Positions 27,115 to 35,916 of a DNA stretch of 64,000 bases are shown here, in pieces; position 1 is the first letter of the stretch; each line of letters begins with the position of its first letter. The stretch covers positions 2,852,001 through 2,916,000 of the forward strand of contig NZ_LT576451.1 in assembly GCF_900086645.1 (NCBI RefSeq), read 5' to 3'. Position numbers and translations under genes: made by a program. Origin of the DNA: Curtobacterium sp. 9128. Its GTDB lineage: Bacteria > Actinomycetota > Actinomycetes > Actinomycetales > Microbacteriaceae. The notes under the pieces are model-generated. The model searched no databases and was not told where the DNA came from. It saw nothing but the letters and a program-made list of their open reading frames with translations.

Positions 27115-28068
27115 TCAGGCGCGGGGATGTGCCGTGCGGTAGACCTCGCGGAGTCGCGCCGAGGAGACGTGCGTGTAGATCTGCGTCGTGCCGAGACTCG
27201 CGTGGCCGAGCATCTCCTGCACGGCACGGAGGTCGGCTCCCCCGTCGAGCAGGTGCGTCGCCGCGGTGTGCCGGAAGGTGTGCGGCCCGCTCGGCCCCTC
27301 CCCGGGGAGCCCCTCCAGGAGCCGCGCAACGATGCGGTAGGCGCTGCGGACCCCGAGCCGTCCACCGCGGTCCCCGAGGAAGAGCGCATCGTGAGCCGGC
27401 GTCCCGGAACCCGTGGCCTGAGTCGGGGCCGCAGCCGCCAGGAGCACCGGACGCCCCCGTTCGAGCCAGGCCTCGAGCGCGTCCCTGGCTGGCACCCCGA
27501 ACGGCACCACACGCTCCTTGCCGCCCTTGCCGAGCACCCGGACGGTCAACCGTGACCGGTCCACGTCGACGAGGTCGATCCCCACGAGTTCGCTGACGCG
27601 GATCGCCGCCGCGTACAACAGCTCGACGAGCGCCACGTCACGCAGCGCTCCGGGATCGTCTCCCGCGGCCCGATCAGCCAGCCCGTCGAGGAGCCCTCGG
27701 ACCTGGTCCTCGGTCACGACCCGTGGGAGGTGTGCGGCCCCCTTCGGCGCACGGAGTCGCACACCGGGGTCCACGGTGAGCACACCGCCCTCGGTCGCCC
27801 AGCGGGTGAACGCTCGGACCGACGAGGACCGACGCGCGATGCTCGACCGCGCGAGCCCCCGCTCGTTCGCGTCCCACAGCCAATCGCGGAGCACCTCGAG
27901 CGTCACCGCTCCGACGGAGTCGATCCCGTGGGCGTCGGCGAAGCGGAGGAGGTCCTCGAGGTCGCCCCGGTACGCCCGGACCGTCTGTTCGCTGAGCCCG
28001 CGGACGTCTCGCGCCTCCCGCAGGAAGGACGTGACCGCCCCGCCCAGGGTTCCGCGATCGCCGTCCAT
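27115..28068 (-). CDS. xerC: Tyrosine recombinase XerC
   Basis: 317 residues. With XerD it resolves chromosome dimers at dif. The N-terminal SAM-like DNA-binding domain spans residues 1-95. The catalytic residues are all present: Arg157 (IRVSEL), Lys181 (GKGGK), His263 and Arg266 (HTFRH), His289 (LGHAS) and Tyr298 (IYTH). It lies downstream of dprA, where xerC is usually found in actinobacteria. It also has its own TACGCT box 7 nt before the ATG, so it may be made both from the dprA transcript and from a leaderless one. Confidence 0.93.
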   Translation of the reverse strand: MDGDRGTLGGAVTSFLREARDVRGLSEQTVRAYRGDLEDLLRFADAHGIDSVGAVTLEVLRDWLWDANERGLARSSIARRSSSVRAFTRWATEGGVLTVDPGVRLRAPKGAAHLPRVVTEDQVRGLLDGLADRAAGDDPGALRDVALVELLYAAAIRVSELVGIDLVDVDRSRLTVRVLGKGGKERVVPFGVPARDALEAWLERGRPVLLAAAAPTQATGSGTPAHDALFLGDRGGRLGVRSAYRIVARLLEGLPGEGPSGPHTFRHTAATHLLDGGADLRAVQEMLGHASLGTTQIYTHVSSARLREVYRTAHPRA

Positions 28069-28075
28069 GCCGACC

Positions 28076-28081
28076 AGCGTA
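28076..28081 (-). promoter_or_regulatory. -10 box TACGCT of xerC, leaderless promoter
   Basis: TACGCT on the minus strand lies 7 nt before the xerC ATG, in the 54-bp gap after dprA. No Shine-Dalgarno is seen. Confidence 0.5.
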
Positions 28082-28122
28082 GGCGCGTCGGGACGCGACG
28101 GCAGGGCGGCACCCGCAACACG

Positions 28123-29346
28123 TCATGCGACGGTCCAGCCGTCCCGCTGTCGCCGCACGAGCCCCTGGAGCTCGGCGAGCGCGAGCGCATCGGCCGCCGC
28201 TGCCACCGACAGGCCCGACCGACGAGCCGCCTCCAGGTCACCGATCGGCCGTCGCCCGAGCGCGTCGAGCACCCGGACGACATCGGGATCCTCGACGGAC
28301 GAACGCAACGGGACGGGCTCCTGCGAGTCCGTCCCGGCGTGGAACCCGAGTGCGGCCCGTGCCGGGTCGGAGGGCTCGACGGCGAGCTCCGCACGCCGGT
28401 CTGCGACGAGACGGTGGCACCCCACCGACGCAGGCGACGAGAACGCGCCGGGGACAGCGAACACGGGGCGTCCGAGCTGTGCGGCGTGGTTCGCCGTGTT
28501 GAGCGCCCCGGATCGCGCGGCGGCCTCGACGACCACGACCGCATCGCCCATGGCGGCGATCATCCGGTTCCGGGCGAGGAAGCGCCACCGGGTCGGACGC
28601 GTACCGGGGGGCGATTCGGCGAGGAGCATCCCCTGTCGGCTGACGTTCCGGAGCAGTTCGACGTGTCCGACGGGGTAGAGCTGGTCGATTCCACCGGCGA
28701 GTACCGCCACCGTGGGGGCGCCCGCGGCGATCGCCACGCGGTGTGCGACCGCGTCGATCCCGTACGCTCCCCCGCTGACGACGGCGCACCCGTCATCCGC
28801 CGCCGACGACGTGATCTCCGCAGCGGCCTCTGCCCCGGCGAGGGTGTTCGCCCTGGCGCCGACGACCGCGAGCGTCGGCCGTTCGAACACGGGGGCCCCC
28901 CGACCGCGGCACCAGAGCACGAGTGGCGCATGGTCACCGAGGTCAGCGGTCCGCTCGGGCCAGTCCGGATCACCGGGCACCAGCAGCGTCGCACCGACCG
29001 CCTCGGCACGCTCCACCGCACGTGCGACTTCGGTGCGGTCGAGACGCGGGCCCCAGCGCCGCAGTCCGGCATCGACCGTCGCTTGCAGCCCGAGGAGTTC
29101 GTCGGGAGCCACGGCACCGACGCACGCACGCACGACTGCTCCGCCCCGGCCGGACGCCTCGGCGTACACGAGTTCCAGCGCACGCGCTGCCCCGAGCGCC
29201 CCCACGAGGGCACCGGCACCGGAGTCGCCGGGTTCCGCCAACGCACTCCACGCGACCCGCGCCACCACCTCTGCGTCCTCCGTCACCGACGCCACCGGCC
29301 GAACACCGCTGAGGTCCACCCCGCCGAGCGAGGACCCGCCCGTCAC
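28123..29346 (-). CDS. dprA: DNA-processing protein DprA (Smf)
   Basis: 407 residues. DprA loads RecA on incoming single-stranded DNA. The Rossmann-like core has TLAVVGARANT, GCAVVSGGAYGIDAVAH, VLAGGIDQLYPVGH and SPPGTRPTRWRFLARNRMIA, all family hallmarks. The C-terminal winged-helix segment follows (VRVLDALGRRPIGDLEAA). The GTG at 29346 overlaps the comM stop by 4 bp (GTGA), which fixes the start. The yraN-comM-dprA-xerC order is standard in actinobacteria, most of which are not known to be naturally competent. Confidence 0.93.
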   Translation of the reverse strand: MTGGSSLGGVDLSGVRPVASVTEDAEVVARVAWSALAEPGDSGAGALVGALGAARALELVYAEASGRGGAVVRACVGAVAPDELLGLQATVDAGLRRWGPRLDRTEVARAVERAEAVGATLLVPGDPDWPERTADLGDHAPLVLWCRGRGAPVFERPTLAVVGARANTLAGAEAAAEITSSAADDGCAVVSGGAYGIDAVAHRVAIAAGAPTVAVLAGGIDQLYPVGHVELLRNVSRQGMLLAESPPGTRPTRWRFLARNRMIAAMGDAVVVVEAAARSGALNTANHAAQLGRPVFAVPGAFSSPASVGCHRLVADRRAELAVEPSDPARAALGFHAGTDSQEPVPLRSSVEDPDVVRVLDALGRRPIGDLEAARRSGLSVAAAADALALAELQGLVRRQRDGWTVA

Positions 29347-30875
29347 AGCGCGCTCCGGAGTGCCGCCGCAGCACCGACCTGGCGTCGCGCTGGCCGGTCG
29401 ACGCCGTCGAGGTCCGCGATCGTCCACGCCAGGCGCATCACCCGGTCCCAGCCGCGCATCGTCAGCGTCCCCAGGTCGAGCGCCCGGTCGAGCACCGCGG
29501 TGGAACCCGGCTCGGGCCGACCGTCCCCGCGCAACCAGGTGCCGGGCACCTCGGCGTTCCTGGACCACCCGGTGCCCTCGAGTCGTTCGGCCATCCGCAC
29601 CCGAGCAGCGGACACGATCCCCCTGGCCTCCTCGCTGGTCGGCGTCGTGCCGTCGGTCCTCCGCATCTCGGCCGTCGTCATCCGGTGGACGTGCACACGG
29701 ATGTCGATCCGATCGAGCAGCGGCCCGGACATCCGCCCGAGGTACCGACGGACCGTCGTCGGGGTGCAGTCGCACGGCGGCCCGCCGAGGTCCGCCCGGG
29801 TGCCGGCGTTCCCGCAGGGACACGGGTTCGCCGCGAGGACGACCTGGCACCTGGCGGGGAACTCCGCCGCTCCGGCTGCCCGGTGCACCGTGATCCGTCC
29901 GGACTCCAACGGTTGCCGCAGTGCGTCGAGCACCGCGCGCGGGAACTCCGGCGCCTCGTCGAGGAAGAGCACACCCCTGGTCGCCCGGGAGACCGCGCCT
30001 GGACGGATCGTCCCGGAGCCGCCACCGATCAGCGCGATCGCCGAGGCCGAGTGGTGCGGTGCCTCCCACGGAGGACGCGTCGTCCAGGAGTGGGCGCCGA
30101 GGCCCGCGATCGAGCGGACGGAAGCGACCTCCAGCGCAGCCGGCGGATCGAGGTCGGGCAAGAGCCCAGGCAGTCGCTCGGCGAGCATCGTCTTCCCCGC
30201 ACCCGGTGGACCGAGCAGCAGGACGTGGTGGCCACCGGCGGCGGCGACGAGCATCGCGCGGACCCCGACCTCGTTGCCGACGACGTCAGCGAGTTCGGCG
30301 GCCGGGGGTGGCAGTGCCGGTGTCGTGTCCGTCATCACCGGCTCGACCTCGACCGGAGGCAGCAGCGCACCGGCGTCGATCGCGGCGCCACGGAGCGAGT
30401 CGACGCCCGTCACCGCGACGTCGGGGACCGCCTGCGCCTCGGCGAGGTTACCGACGGGCACCACCACCCGGTCGGCGCCGGCGTCCCGTGCCGCGACGGT
30501 CATCGGGATCACGCCGGGGACCGGACGGACCCGGCCGTCGAGCCCGAGCTCCCCGATGTAGACGACGCGCTGTGACACACCCGGTGCCGTACCGGTGGCA
30601 GCGAGCACCGCCATCGCGATCGCGAGGTCGAACCCCGAGCCGCGCTTCGGGATCGCCGCCGGCGTCAGGTTGACCGTGATGCGTCGCGCCGGCAGCGGAC
30701 ATCCGGCGTTCGCCGCCGCCGACCGGACGCGTTCGCGCGCTTCGCCCAGCGACGTGTCCGGGAGCCCGATGATGCTGAACCCGGGGAGCTGACTCGTCAG
30801 GTGGGCTTCGACCTCCACCAGCCGCCCGCTGACCCCGAGCAACGCGACCGCTGCGGAGCGCCCGATGTCGGTCAC
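29343..30875 (-). CDS. comM: YifB/ComM-family AAA+ ATPase (Mg chelatase-like)
   Basis: 510 residues. The N-terminal Lon-protease-like fold (VALLGVSGRLVEVEAHLTSQ; SIIGLPDTSLGEARERVRSA) is followed by an AAA+ module with Walker A GPPGAGKTML and Walker B GVLFLDEAPEF. NPCPCGN and a second Cys pair (PPCDC) follow, and the C-terminal lid ends the protein. ComM homologues are helicases that drive branch migration during transformation in Vibrio. GTG 30875 overlaps the yraN stop as GTGA. Confidence 0.92.
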   Translation of the reverse strand: MTDIGRSAAVALLGVSGRLVEVEAHLTSQLPGFSIIGLPDTSLGEARERVRSAAANAGCPLPARRITVNLTPAAIPKRGSGFDLAIAMAVLAATGTAPGVSQRVVYIGELGLDGRVRPVPGVIPMTVAARDAGADRVVVPVGNLAEAQAVPDVAVTGVDSLRGAAIDAGALLPPVEVEPVMTDTTPALPPPAAELADVVGNEVGVRAMLVAAAGGHHVLLLGPPGAGKTMLAERLPGLLPDLDPPAALEVASVRSIAGLGAHSWTTRPPWEAPHHSASAIALIGGGSGTIRPGAVSRATRGVLFLDEAPEFPRAVLDALRQPLESGRITVHRAAGAAEFPARCQVVLAANPCPCGNAGTRADLGGPPCDCTPTTVRRYLGRMSGPLLDRIDIRVHVHRMTTAEMRRTDGTTPTSEEARGIVSAARVRMAERLEGTGWSRNAEVPGTWLRGDGRPEPGSTAVLDRALDLGTLTMRGWDRVMRLAWTIADLDGVDRPARRQVGAAAALRSAL

Positions 30876-31225
30876 GCGATCGCCTCGACGTGCTCGACGA
30901 CCGCGTGGTCCCCCATCACGTGCACCGCGATCGCATCGAGCCGGATGCGGTGCGCGTGCTCGGTCGGGTGCGCCGAGAACCAGAGCGGCACGAGCAGCCG
31001 GAGCCGCGCGAGCTTCTGGGCGGTCAGGGCTTCGAGCGGGTGACCGGTCGAAGCGGTCGCGCGGGTCTTCACCTCGACGAAGACCAGGTCGGTGCCCTTC
31101 CGCGCGACGATGTCGAGTTCGCCACGGGCACAGCGCCAATTGCGGTCCACGACGACGTAGCCCCGCTGTTCCAGCCAGTCCGCGGCGATGGATTCACCAC
31201 GCGCTCCCAATGTCCCTGATGTCAT
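30872..31225 (-). CDS. YraN-family endonuclease-like protein (UPF0102)
   Basis: 117 residues. The core GARGESIAADWLEQRGYVVVDRNWR, GELDIVARKGTDLVFVEVKTR is the PD-(D/E)XK-like fold of YraN, with the E-L-D and E-V-K residues present. Function is not settled; it is usually next to comM and dprA. ATG 31225 begins right at the family start (MTSGTLGARGE). It is the first gene of the comM-dprA-xerC operon. Confidence 0.88.
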   Translation of the reverse strand: MTSGTLGARGESIAADWLEQRGYVVVDRNWRCARGELDIVARKGTDLVFVEVKTRATASTGHPLEALTAQKLARLRLLVPLWFSAHPTEHAHRIRLDAIAVHVMGDHAVVEHVEAIA

Positions 31226-31316
31226 GGGGCAAGCGTCGCCACCGGGTGCGACCGTCCGACCACGAATCGGAACTCTGTGCAGAAAATGCCGAAGCAATCG
31301 ACCTGTGGAGGAACGA

Positions 31317-31353
31317 CGAAGCCCGGTCGACCGTGATGATCGACCGGGCTTCG
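31317..31353 (-). terminator. Hairpin after lsr2
   Basis: CGAAGCCCGGTCGA and its perfect complement (14-bp arms) around a 9-nt loop, 10 bp beyond the lsr2 stop. There is no T-run. It lies between lsr2 and the leader of yraN. Confidence 0.65.
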
Positions 31354-31363
31354 GGGACAGGGA

Positions 31364-31714
31364 CTAGTGCGCCGCTGCGTACGCTTCCTGCACCTGGGTC
31401 GAGATACGACCGCGCGAGGAGACCTCGTAACCGTTCTCCTTGGCCCATTCACGGACCTTCGCGAGCTCTTCGGAATTACCGCGCTTCGGCGCCGACTTCG
31501 GGGCACCGGTGCCGCCGGTCCGGCGGCCGCTCACCTTGCGAGCGGCGGCGACGTAGTCGGAGATCGCCTCGCGGAACTTGTCGACGTTGTCGTTCGACAG
31601 GTCGATCTCGTAGGTGGATCCGTCGAATGCGAATTCGACGGTGCGTCCGTCACCCGGGGTGATCGGCGAGTCATCGAGATCGTCGACGAGCTGGACGGTG
31701 ACCTTCTGTGCCAT
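31364..31714 (-). CDS. lsr2: Nucleoid protein Lsr2
   Basis: 116 residues. Lsr2 is the actinobacterial H-NS analogue: it bridges DNA and silences AT-rich, foreign genes. The N-terminal dimerisation domain MAQKVTVQLVDDLDDSPI is followed by the C-terminal DNA-binding helices VREWAKENGYEVSSRGRIS. The AT-hook-like RGR tripeptide is intact. The linker has GTGAPKSAPKRG. ATG 31714 has AGGAGG upstream. It is a single gene with its own hairpin terminator. Confidence 0.95.
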   Translation of the reverse strand: MAQKVTVQLVDDLDDSPITPGDGRTVEFAFDGSTYEIDLSNDNVDKFREAISDYVAAARKVSGRRTGGTGAPKSAPKRGNSEELAKVREWAKENGYEVSSRGRISTQVQEAYAAAH

Positions 31715-31823
31715 TGTGGCCTCCTGGCGCGTGGGGAAATTGAAATCCCGGCCAGAGTATCGCGGATTCCGTCCACCCGTGAAAAGGACAGCGCGTTTCC
31801 CAGCAATTCGGTCGAATTGACGA

Positions 31824-32147
31824 TCACTCGTCGAGTGCGAGTTCCTTCGGCAGTTCGAGTTCTCGCGTGGTGAGTTCCTCGACATTGACGTCCTTGAACG
31901 TCAGCACCCGGACGGACTTCACGAAACGGTCGGACCGGTAGACGTCCCAGACCCAGACGTCGTTCATCGTCAGTTCGAAGTAGAAATCGTGCTCGGTGTC
32001 ACGCCGGGCGAGTTCCACCTCGTTCGCCAGGTAGAAACGGCGCTCGGTCTCGACCACGTATCGGAACTGCGACACGACGTCGCGGTACTCACGGTAGAGG
32101 GCGAGCTCGACCTCTCGGTCGTAGTCGTCGAATTCGTCGTCATCCAT
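31824..32147 (-). CDS. DUF2469-family protein
   Basis: 107 residues, acidic. The sequence DDDEFDDYDREVELALYREYRDV, FRYVVETERRFYLAN and DFYFELTMNDVWVWDVYR is the DUF2469 family, found in nearly all actinobacteria next to rnhB and lepB. Biochemical function is unknown. I give ATG 32147; GTG 32156 in the same frame would add three residues and cannot be excluded, since neither has a strong ribosome site. Confidence 0.88.
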   Translation of the reverse strand: MDDDEFDDYDREVELALYREYRDVVSQFRYVVETERRFYLANEVELARRDTEHDFYFELTMNDVWVWDVYRSDRFVKSVRVLTFKDVNVEELTTRELELPKELALDE

Positions 32148-32201
32148 TGCGCCCACAGTCTACGGCCGACGACCCCTCCGGGGACACCAGCGCCGGAGCA
32201 C

Positions 32202-32906
32202 TCAGCGAACGAGCCCGTCGACCGACCCCAGCGACTCGAACCCGTCCAGCGCCACGCTCGACGCCGCGTGCAGCCAACTCTTCCGGTGCAGCGGATGCGC
32301 ACCGACCGACCGGATGGCGTCGTAGTGCGCGGTCGACCCGTACCCCTTGTTCGACGCCCACGCGTAGTGCGGGGCATCGTCGTGCGCCGCCACCATCAGC
32401 GCGTCCCGCTCCACCTTCGCGACGATCGACGCCGCCGCGACCGAGGCGCAGTCACGGTCGGCCTTCACACGCACGGTGACGTCGAGCGGCGACGACCCCG
32501 GGGGGAGCGCCCGAGACAGCCAGTCGAACGACCCGTCGAGCAGCACGACGGCACCGTCGAACGACACTCCCGAATCGGCCAGCGACGAGAGCGCCCGTGC
32601 ACCGGCGAGCCCCAGCGCCGGCACGATGCCCTGCTCGTCCACGTAGGACGCCGATGCCATCCCGACGGCGGTCCGCGCCCACCGGGTGACGACCGGCACG
32701 AGCTCGGTGCGGCGGGCGGCGGAGACGGCCTTCGAGTCAGCGAGCCCCTGGGGCACGCGCCGGACGTCGATGGTCACCGCAGCGGCTCCGACGGCGACGG
32801 GGCCCGCGATCGCACCCCGCCCGACCTCGTCGACGCCGATGACCGTGACGCGTCCGGCGGCGAAGAACGCCTTCTCGACGCGCAACGACGGCCGCACCGC
32901 GCTCAC
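32202..32906 (-). CDS. rnhB: Ribonuclease HII
   Basis: 234 residues. It cuts RNA in RNA-DNA hybrids and at single ribonucleotides. The active-site segment VIGVDEVGRGAIAGPV holds the catalytic Asp-Glu pair, and later acidic residues lie in VLLDGSFDWL and RDCASVAAASIVAKVERD. NKGYGSTAHYDAI is the family C-terminal motif. GTG 32906 overlaps the lepB stop as GTGA, fixing the start. Confidence 0.94.
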   Translation of the reverse strand: MSAVRPSLRVEKAFFAAGRVTVIGVDEVGRGAIAGPVAVGAAAVTIDVRRVPQGLADSKAVSAARRTELVPVVTRWARTAVGMASASYVDEQGIVPALGLAGARALSSLADSGVSFDGAVVLLDGSFDWLSRALPPGSSPLDVTVRVKADRDCASVAAASIVAKVERDALMVAAHDDAPHYAWASNKGYGSTAHYDAIRSVGAHPLHRKSWLHAASSVALDGFESLGSVDGLVR

Positions 32907-33649
32907 CGGTCCTTCTCCTCCACACCCGCGAAGACGTCGGGGTAGTCGTCGAGCCAGGTCCACCGGCTCGTCGGCCACGAGATCACGAATGCACGACCCG
33001 TGACGTCCGACAACGGCACGAACCCCTTCGACGGCGTGTCCCCGTTGTAGCGGGAGTCCTTCGAGTCGTAGCGGTTGTCGCCCATCACCCAGATGGTGCC
33101 CTTCGGCACGGTGACCGAGAAGTCGGTCCCGGACGCACGGGTCTCGCCTGCAGGCAGCTTGAGGTACGGCTCCTTGACCGGGACGCCGTTGACCGTCATC
33201 TGTCCGAGGTCGTTGCAGCAGGCGACCTTGTCACCCGGCAGGCCGATCACGCGCTTGATGAGGTGGTCGTCGCTGTCACCGGTGCCGAGACCGACCTGCG
33301 TGAGGAGCCAGTCGATCGCCTTCGCCGGCTGCGACTGCGGCGTGACGTTCGGCACCTCGGCTCCCGTCAGCCATCCGCCCGGGTCCTTGAAGACGACGAC
33401 GTCGCCGCGCTTCAGCGAAACCGCGTCGGGAACGAGTTCGTTCACGATCACCCGGTCGTTGATCTGCAGCGTGTTCTCCATCGACGCCGACGGGATGTAG
33501 AACGAGCGGATCAAAAACGTCTTGACCAGGAACGAGACGAGCAGCGCTGCGACGAAGATGATGAGCAGGTCACGCAGGAAGGTGAGCACACCGTTCCGCT
33601 GTTTCGAGGAACGCGGCCGACGGCCCTCGGTCTCGGTCGTGTCGGTCAT
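32903..33649 (-). CDS. lepB: Signal peptidase I
   Basis: 248 residues. It cleaves Sec and Tat signal peptides outside the membrane. One membrane anchor spans residues 27-47. The catalytic Ser56 lies in IPSASMENTL and the general-base Lys in HLIKRVIGLPGD. VMGDNRYDSKDSR is box E. One N-terminal anchor and a mid-sized insert with Cys-Cys match actinobacterial types. The ATG follows GAGGGTGG. It is followed by rnhB with a 4-bp overlap. Confidence 0.94.
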   Translation of the reverse strand: MTDTTETEGRRPRSSKQRNGVLTFLRDLLIIFVAALLVSFLVKTFLIRSFYIPSASMENTLQINDRVIVNELVPDAVSLKRGDVVVFKDPGGWLTGAEVPNVTPQSQPAKAIDWLLTQVGLGTGDSDDHLIKRVIGLPGDKVACCNDLGQMTVNGVPVKEPYLKLPAGETRASGTDFSVTVPKGTIWVMGDNRYDSKDSRYNGDTPSKGFVPLSDVTGRAFVISWPTSRWTWLDDYPDVFAGVEEKDR

Positions 33650-33758
33650 TCCACCCTCGAAGTCAAGAAACAGGGAGAGCCCCCCGTCGATGCACAACCG
33701 TACATCGACGAAGGGCCCGGAACGGCGATCCGCGAGCGGACCGTCGCTGTGAAGGCGA

Positions 33759-34115
33759 TCAGTTGTCGCGCTTCTCCTTGATCTTGCGACGGGCCGCCTT
33801 GCCGCGGAGCTCGCGGAGGTAGTACAGCTTCGCGCGACGGACGTCACCGCGGGTGACGACCTCGATGTGGTCGATGATCGGCGAGTGCACCGGGAACCAG
33901 CGCTCGACGCCGACCTGGAAGCTGACCTTGCGGACCTTGAAGGTCTCGCCGAGGCCGTGGCCCTGACGGCCGATGACGACACCCTGGAAGACCTGGATAC
34001 GCGAGCGCGTGCCTTCGATGATGTTGACGTGGACCTTGACGGTGTCGCCCGGGCGGAAGTCCGGGACGTCGGTACGCAGCGACGCTGCGTCGACGGAGTC
34101 GAGGAGCTGGCTCAT
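33759..34115 (-). CDS. rplS: 50S ribosomal protein L19
   Basis: 118 residues. The sequence [29 protein letters not shown] and [20 protein letters not shown] is a complete L19. In most actinobacteria rplS directly follows trmD; here about 1.1 kb with map on the other strand separates them. The region upstream lacks a clear Shine-Dalgarno, so the promoter must lie in the 167-bp gap with map. Confidence 0.96.
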   Translation of the reverse strand: MSQLLDSVDAASLRTDVPDFRPGDTVKVHVNIIEGTRSRIQVFQGVVIGRQGHGLGETFKVRKVSFQVGVERWFPVHSPIIDHIEVVTRGDVRRAKLYYLRELRGKAARRKIKEKRDN

Positions 34116-34282
34116 GATTGGGTCACTCTCTGCGGACGCACACGGGTCGCCGCGGATCGGTTTCGGAAAAGAAGTGGTGTGTGCCCGGTGTCGGCGACTC
34201 CCCCGTGGCAGAGTCCAGCCAGGGCACGGCTATCGATTCTGCCACAGAAGAGCCGAGACACGAAACGCGGCAGGATGGACGC

Positions 34283-35065
34283 ATGATCGAACTCCGCACC
34301 CCCGCCGAACTCGACGGACTCCGGGTCGCCGGCCGTTTCGTCGCCGACGTGCTCGACGAACTCCTCACCACCGTGGACGTCGGAGTGAACCTGCTCGACC
34401 TGGACCGAGTGGCCGCACGGATGATCGCGGAGCGTGGTGCCGTCAGTTGCTACGTGGACTACCACCCGTCGTTCGGCAACTCCCCGTTCGGCAAGAACCT
34501 GTGCACCTCGGTCAACGATGCCGCGCTGCACGGACTCCCTCACGACTCCGTCCTGCAGGACGGCGACCTCGTGAGCATGGACTTCGCGGCGAGCGTCGAC
34601 GGGTGGGTCGCGGACTCCGCGGTGACCGTGCAGGTCGGCACCCAGGACCCCGAGGACCAGCGGCTGATCGACACCGTGGAGCGGGCACTGGCCGCCGGCA
34701 TCGCACGGGCCACACCTGGTAACAAGCTCGGCGACGTGTCCCACGCCATCGGCGCCGTCGCACACGAGGGCGGCTACGACGTGAACCTGCAGTTCGGCGG
34801 GCACGGCGTCGGTCGGACGATGCACGGCGAGCCGCACGTCCCGAACGACGGCCGCCCCGGACGCGGACTGAAGCTCCGACCGGGGCTCGTCGTCGCGATC
34901 GAACCCTGGCTCATGCAGGGCACCGACGAGCTCTACCAGGACGACGACGGCTGGACGCTCAAGAGCGTCGACGGCTCGCGTGCCGCGCACGTCGAGCACA
35001 CCGTCGCGGTCACCGCGGCGGGCCCGGAGATCCTGACCCTGCGTCGCGCCCAGCGCGCGGACTGA
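34283..35065 (+). CDS. map: Methionine aminopeptidase, type I
   Basis: 260 residues. It removes initiator Met from new proteins. Metal ligands are seen: YHPSFGNSPFGKNLCTSVND, then DGDLVSMDFAASVDGWVADSA (two Asp), GGHGVGRTMHGEPHVPN (His), and AIEPWLMQ (Glu) with the C-terminal Glu in HVEHTV. It is complete and lacks the N-terminal zinc-finger extension. It is oriented against its neighbours, between rplS and trmD; an ordinary operon has none here. ATG 34283 follows AGGATGG; a TATCGAT box lies near 34221, so the leader is about 50 nt. Confidence 0.93.
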   Translation: MIELRTPAELDGLRVAGRFVADVLDELLTTVDVGVNLLDLDRVAARMIAERGAVSCYVDYHPSFGNSPFGKNLCTSVNDAALHGLPHDSVLQDGDLVSMDFAASVDGWVADSAVTVQVGTQDPEDQRLIDTVERALAAGIARATPGNKLGDVSHAIGAVAHEGGYDVNLQFGGHGVGRTMHGEPHVPNDGRPGRGLKLRPGLVVAIEPWLMQGTDELYQDDDGWTLKSVDGSRAAHVEHTVAVTAAGPEILTLRRAQRAD

Positions 35066-35109
35066 CGGACGGGAGGCTCGTGGCGGCCTGGCCACGAGCC
35101 TCCCGTCCG
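35066..35109. terminator. Palindrome of the GACGGGAGGC family after map
   Basis: CGGACGGGAGGCTCGTGGC pairs perfectly with its complement (19-bp arms) around GGCCTG. It begins on the base after the map stop codon. The next gene, trmD, converges from the right. Confidence 0.75.
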
Positions 35110-35144
35110 ATGCGCGTTCCGTCCCATCGCGCCCGCCCTGGAAA

Positions 35145-35226
35145 GCCGAATCGCGCGTCGGTGGCCGAAAAAATCGACCACCTACGCGCGATTCGGCCTC
35201 CTACGCGCGATTCGGCCCGCTACGCG
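35145..35226. repeat. Dispersed 19-bp repeat: inverted copy plus two and a half direct copies
   Basis: GCCGAATCGCGCGTCGG (35145-35161) is the inverted copy. Direct copies CCTACGCGCGATTCGGC lie at 35181-35199 and 35200-35218, and a partial GCTACGCG follows at 35219-35226. The last copy contains the trmD stop codon (35220-35222). The arrangement mirrors the array at 7304-7394 and could form a long stem. Confidence 0.88.
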
Positions 35227-35912
35227 TCCGGCAGCAGGTCCGGCCGGACGCGCCGCGTCCGCTCCACCTGCTGCTCGTGGCGCCACTCGGCGATGCGCCC
35301 GTGGTGCCCGCTGAGCAGGACCTCGGGGACGTCCAGATCGCGCCACGACGCGGGCTTGGTGTACGAGGGGTACTCGAGCAGGCCGTCCTCGTGCGATTCC
35401 TCGACGAGGGACTCCGGGTTGCCGACGACACCGGGGACGAGTCGCCCGACGGCCTCGATCATCGCCATCGCCGCGACCTCGCCACCGTTCAGGACGTAGT
35501 CGCCGAGGGAGAGCTCGACCACCGAACACCGCGACGACGCCCACGAGAACACGCGGGCGTCGATCCCCTCGTACCGCCCGCAGGCGAACACGAGGTGGTC
35601 CGAGTCATCAGCCAGCGACCGGGCGATCGACTGCGTGAACGGCGTGCCGGCCGGCGTCGGGACGACGAGCGTCGACGACCCGTCCGGCCGCAACAGCGCC
35701 GAGAGCGCCTGGGCCCACGGCTCCGGCTTCATGACCATCCCGGCACCACCGCCGTACGGGGTGTCGTCGACGGTGCGGTGCCGGTCGGTCGTCCACTTCC
35801 GCAGGTCGTGCACGTGCAGGTCGAGCAGCCCGCCCTGTCGTGCCTTGCCGAGGAGCGAGACGTCGAGCACCCCGAAGAACTCCGGGAAGATCGTGACGAT
35901 GTCGATGCGCAC
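35220..35912 (-). CDS. trmD: tRNA (guanine-N1)-methyltransferase
   Basis: 230 residues. It methylates G37 of tRNAs reading CNN codons, protecting reading frame. The trefoil-knot SPOUT fold is seen in [40 protein letters not shown], and [32 protein letters not shown] completes the motif set. The stop lies inside a dispersed repeat, so the last residues (LLPDA) may have been altered by its insertion. It overlaps nothing; rimM ends 4 bp before its start. Confidence 0.95.
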   Translation of the reverse strand: MRIDIVTIFPEFFGVLDVSLLGKARQGGLLDLHVHDLRKWTTDRHRTVDDTPYGGGAGMVMKPEPWAQALSALLRPDGSSTLVVPTPAGTPFTQSIARSLADDSDHLVFACGRYEGIDARVFSWASSRCSVVELSLGDYVLNGGEVAAMAMIEAVGRLVPGVVGNPESLVEESHEDGLLEYPSYTKPASWRDLDVPEVLLSGHHGRIAEWRHEQQVERTRRVRPDLLPDA

Positions 35913-35916
35913 GGGG

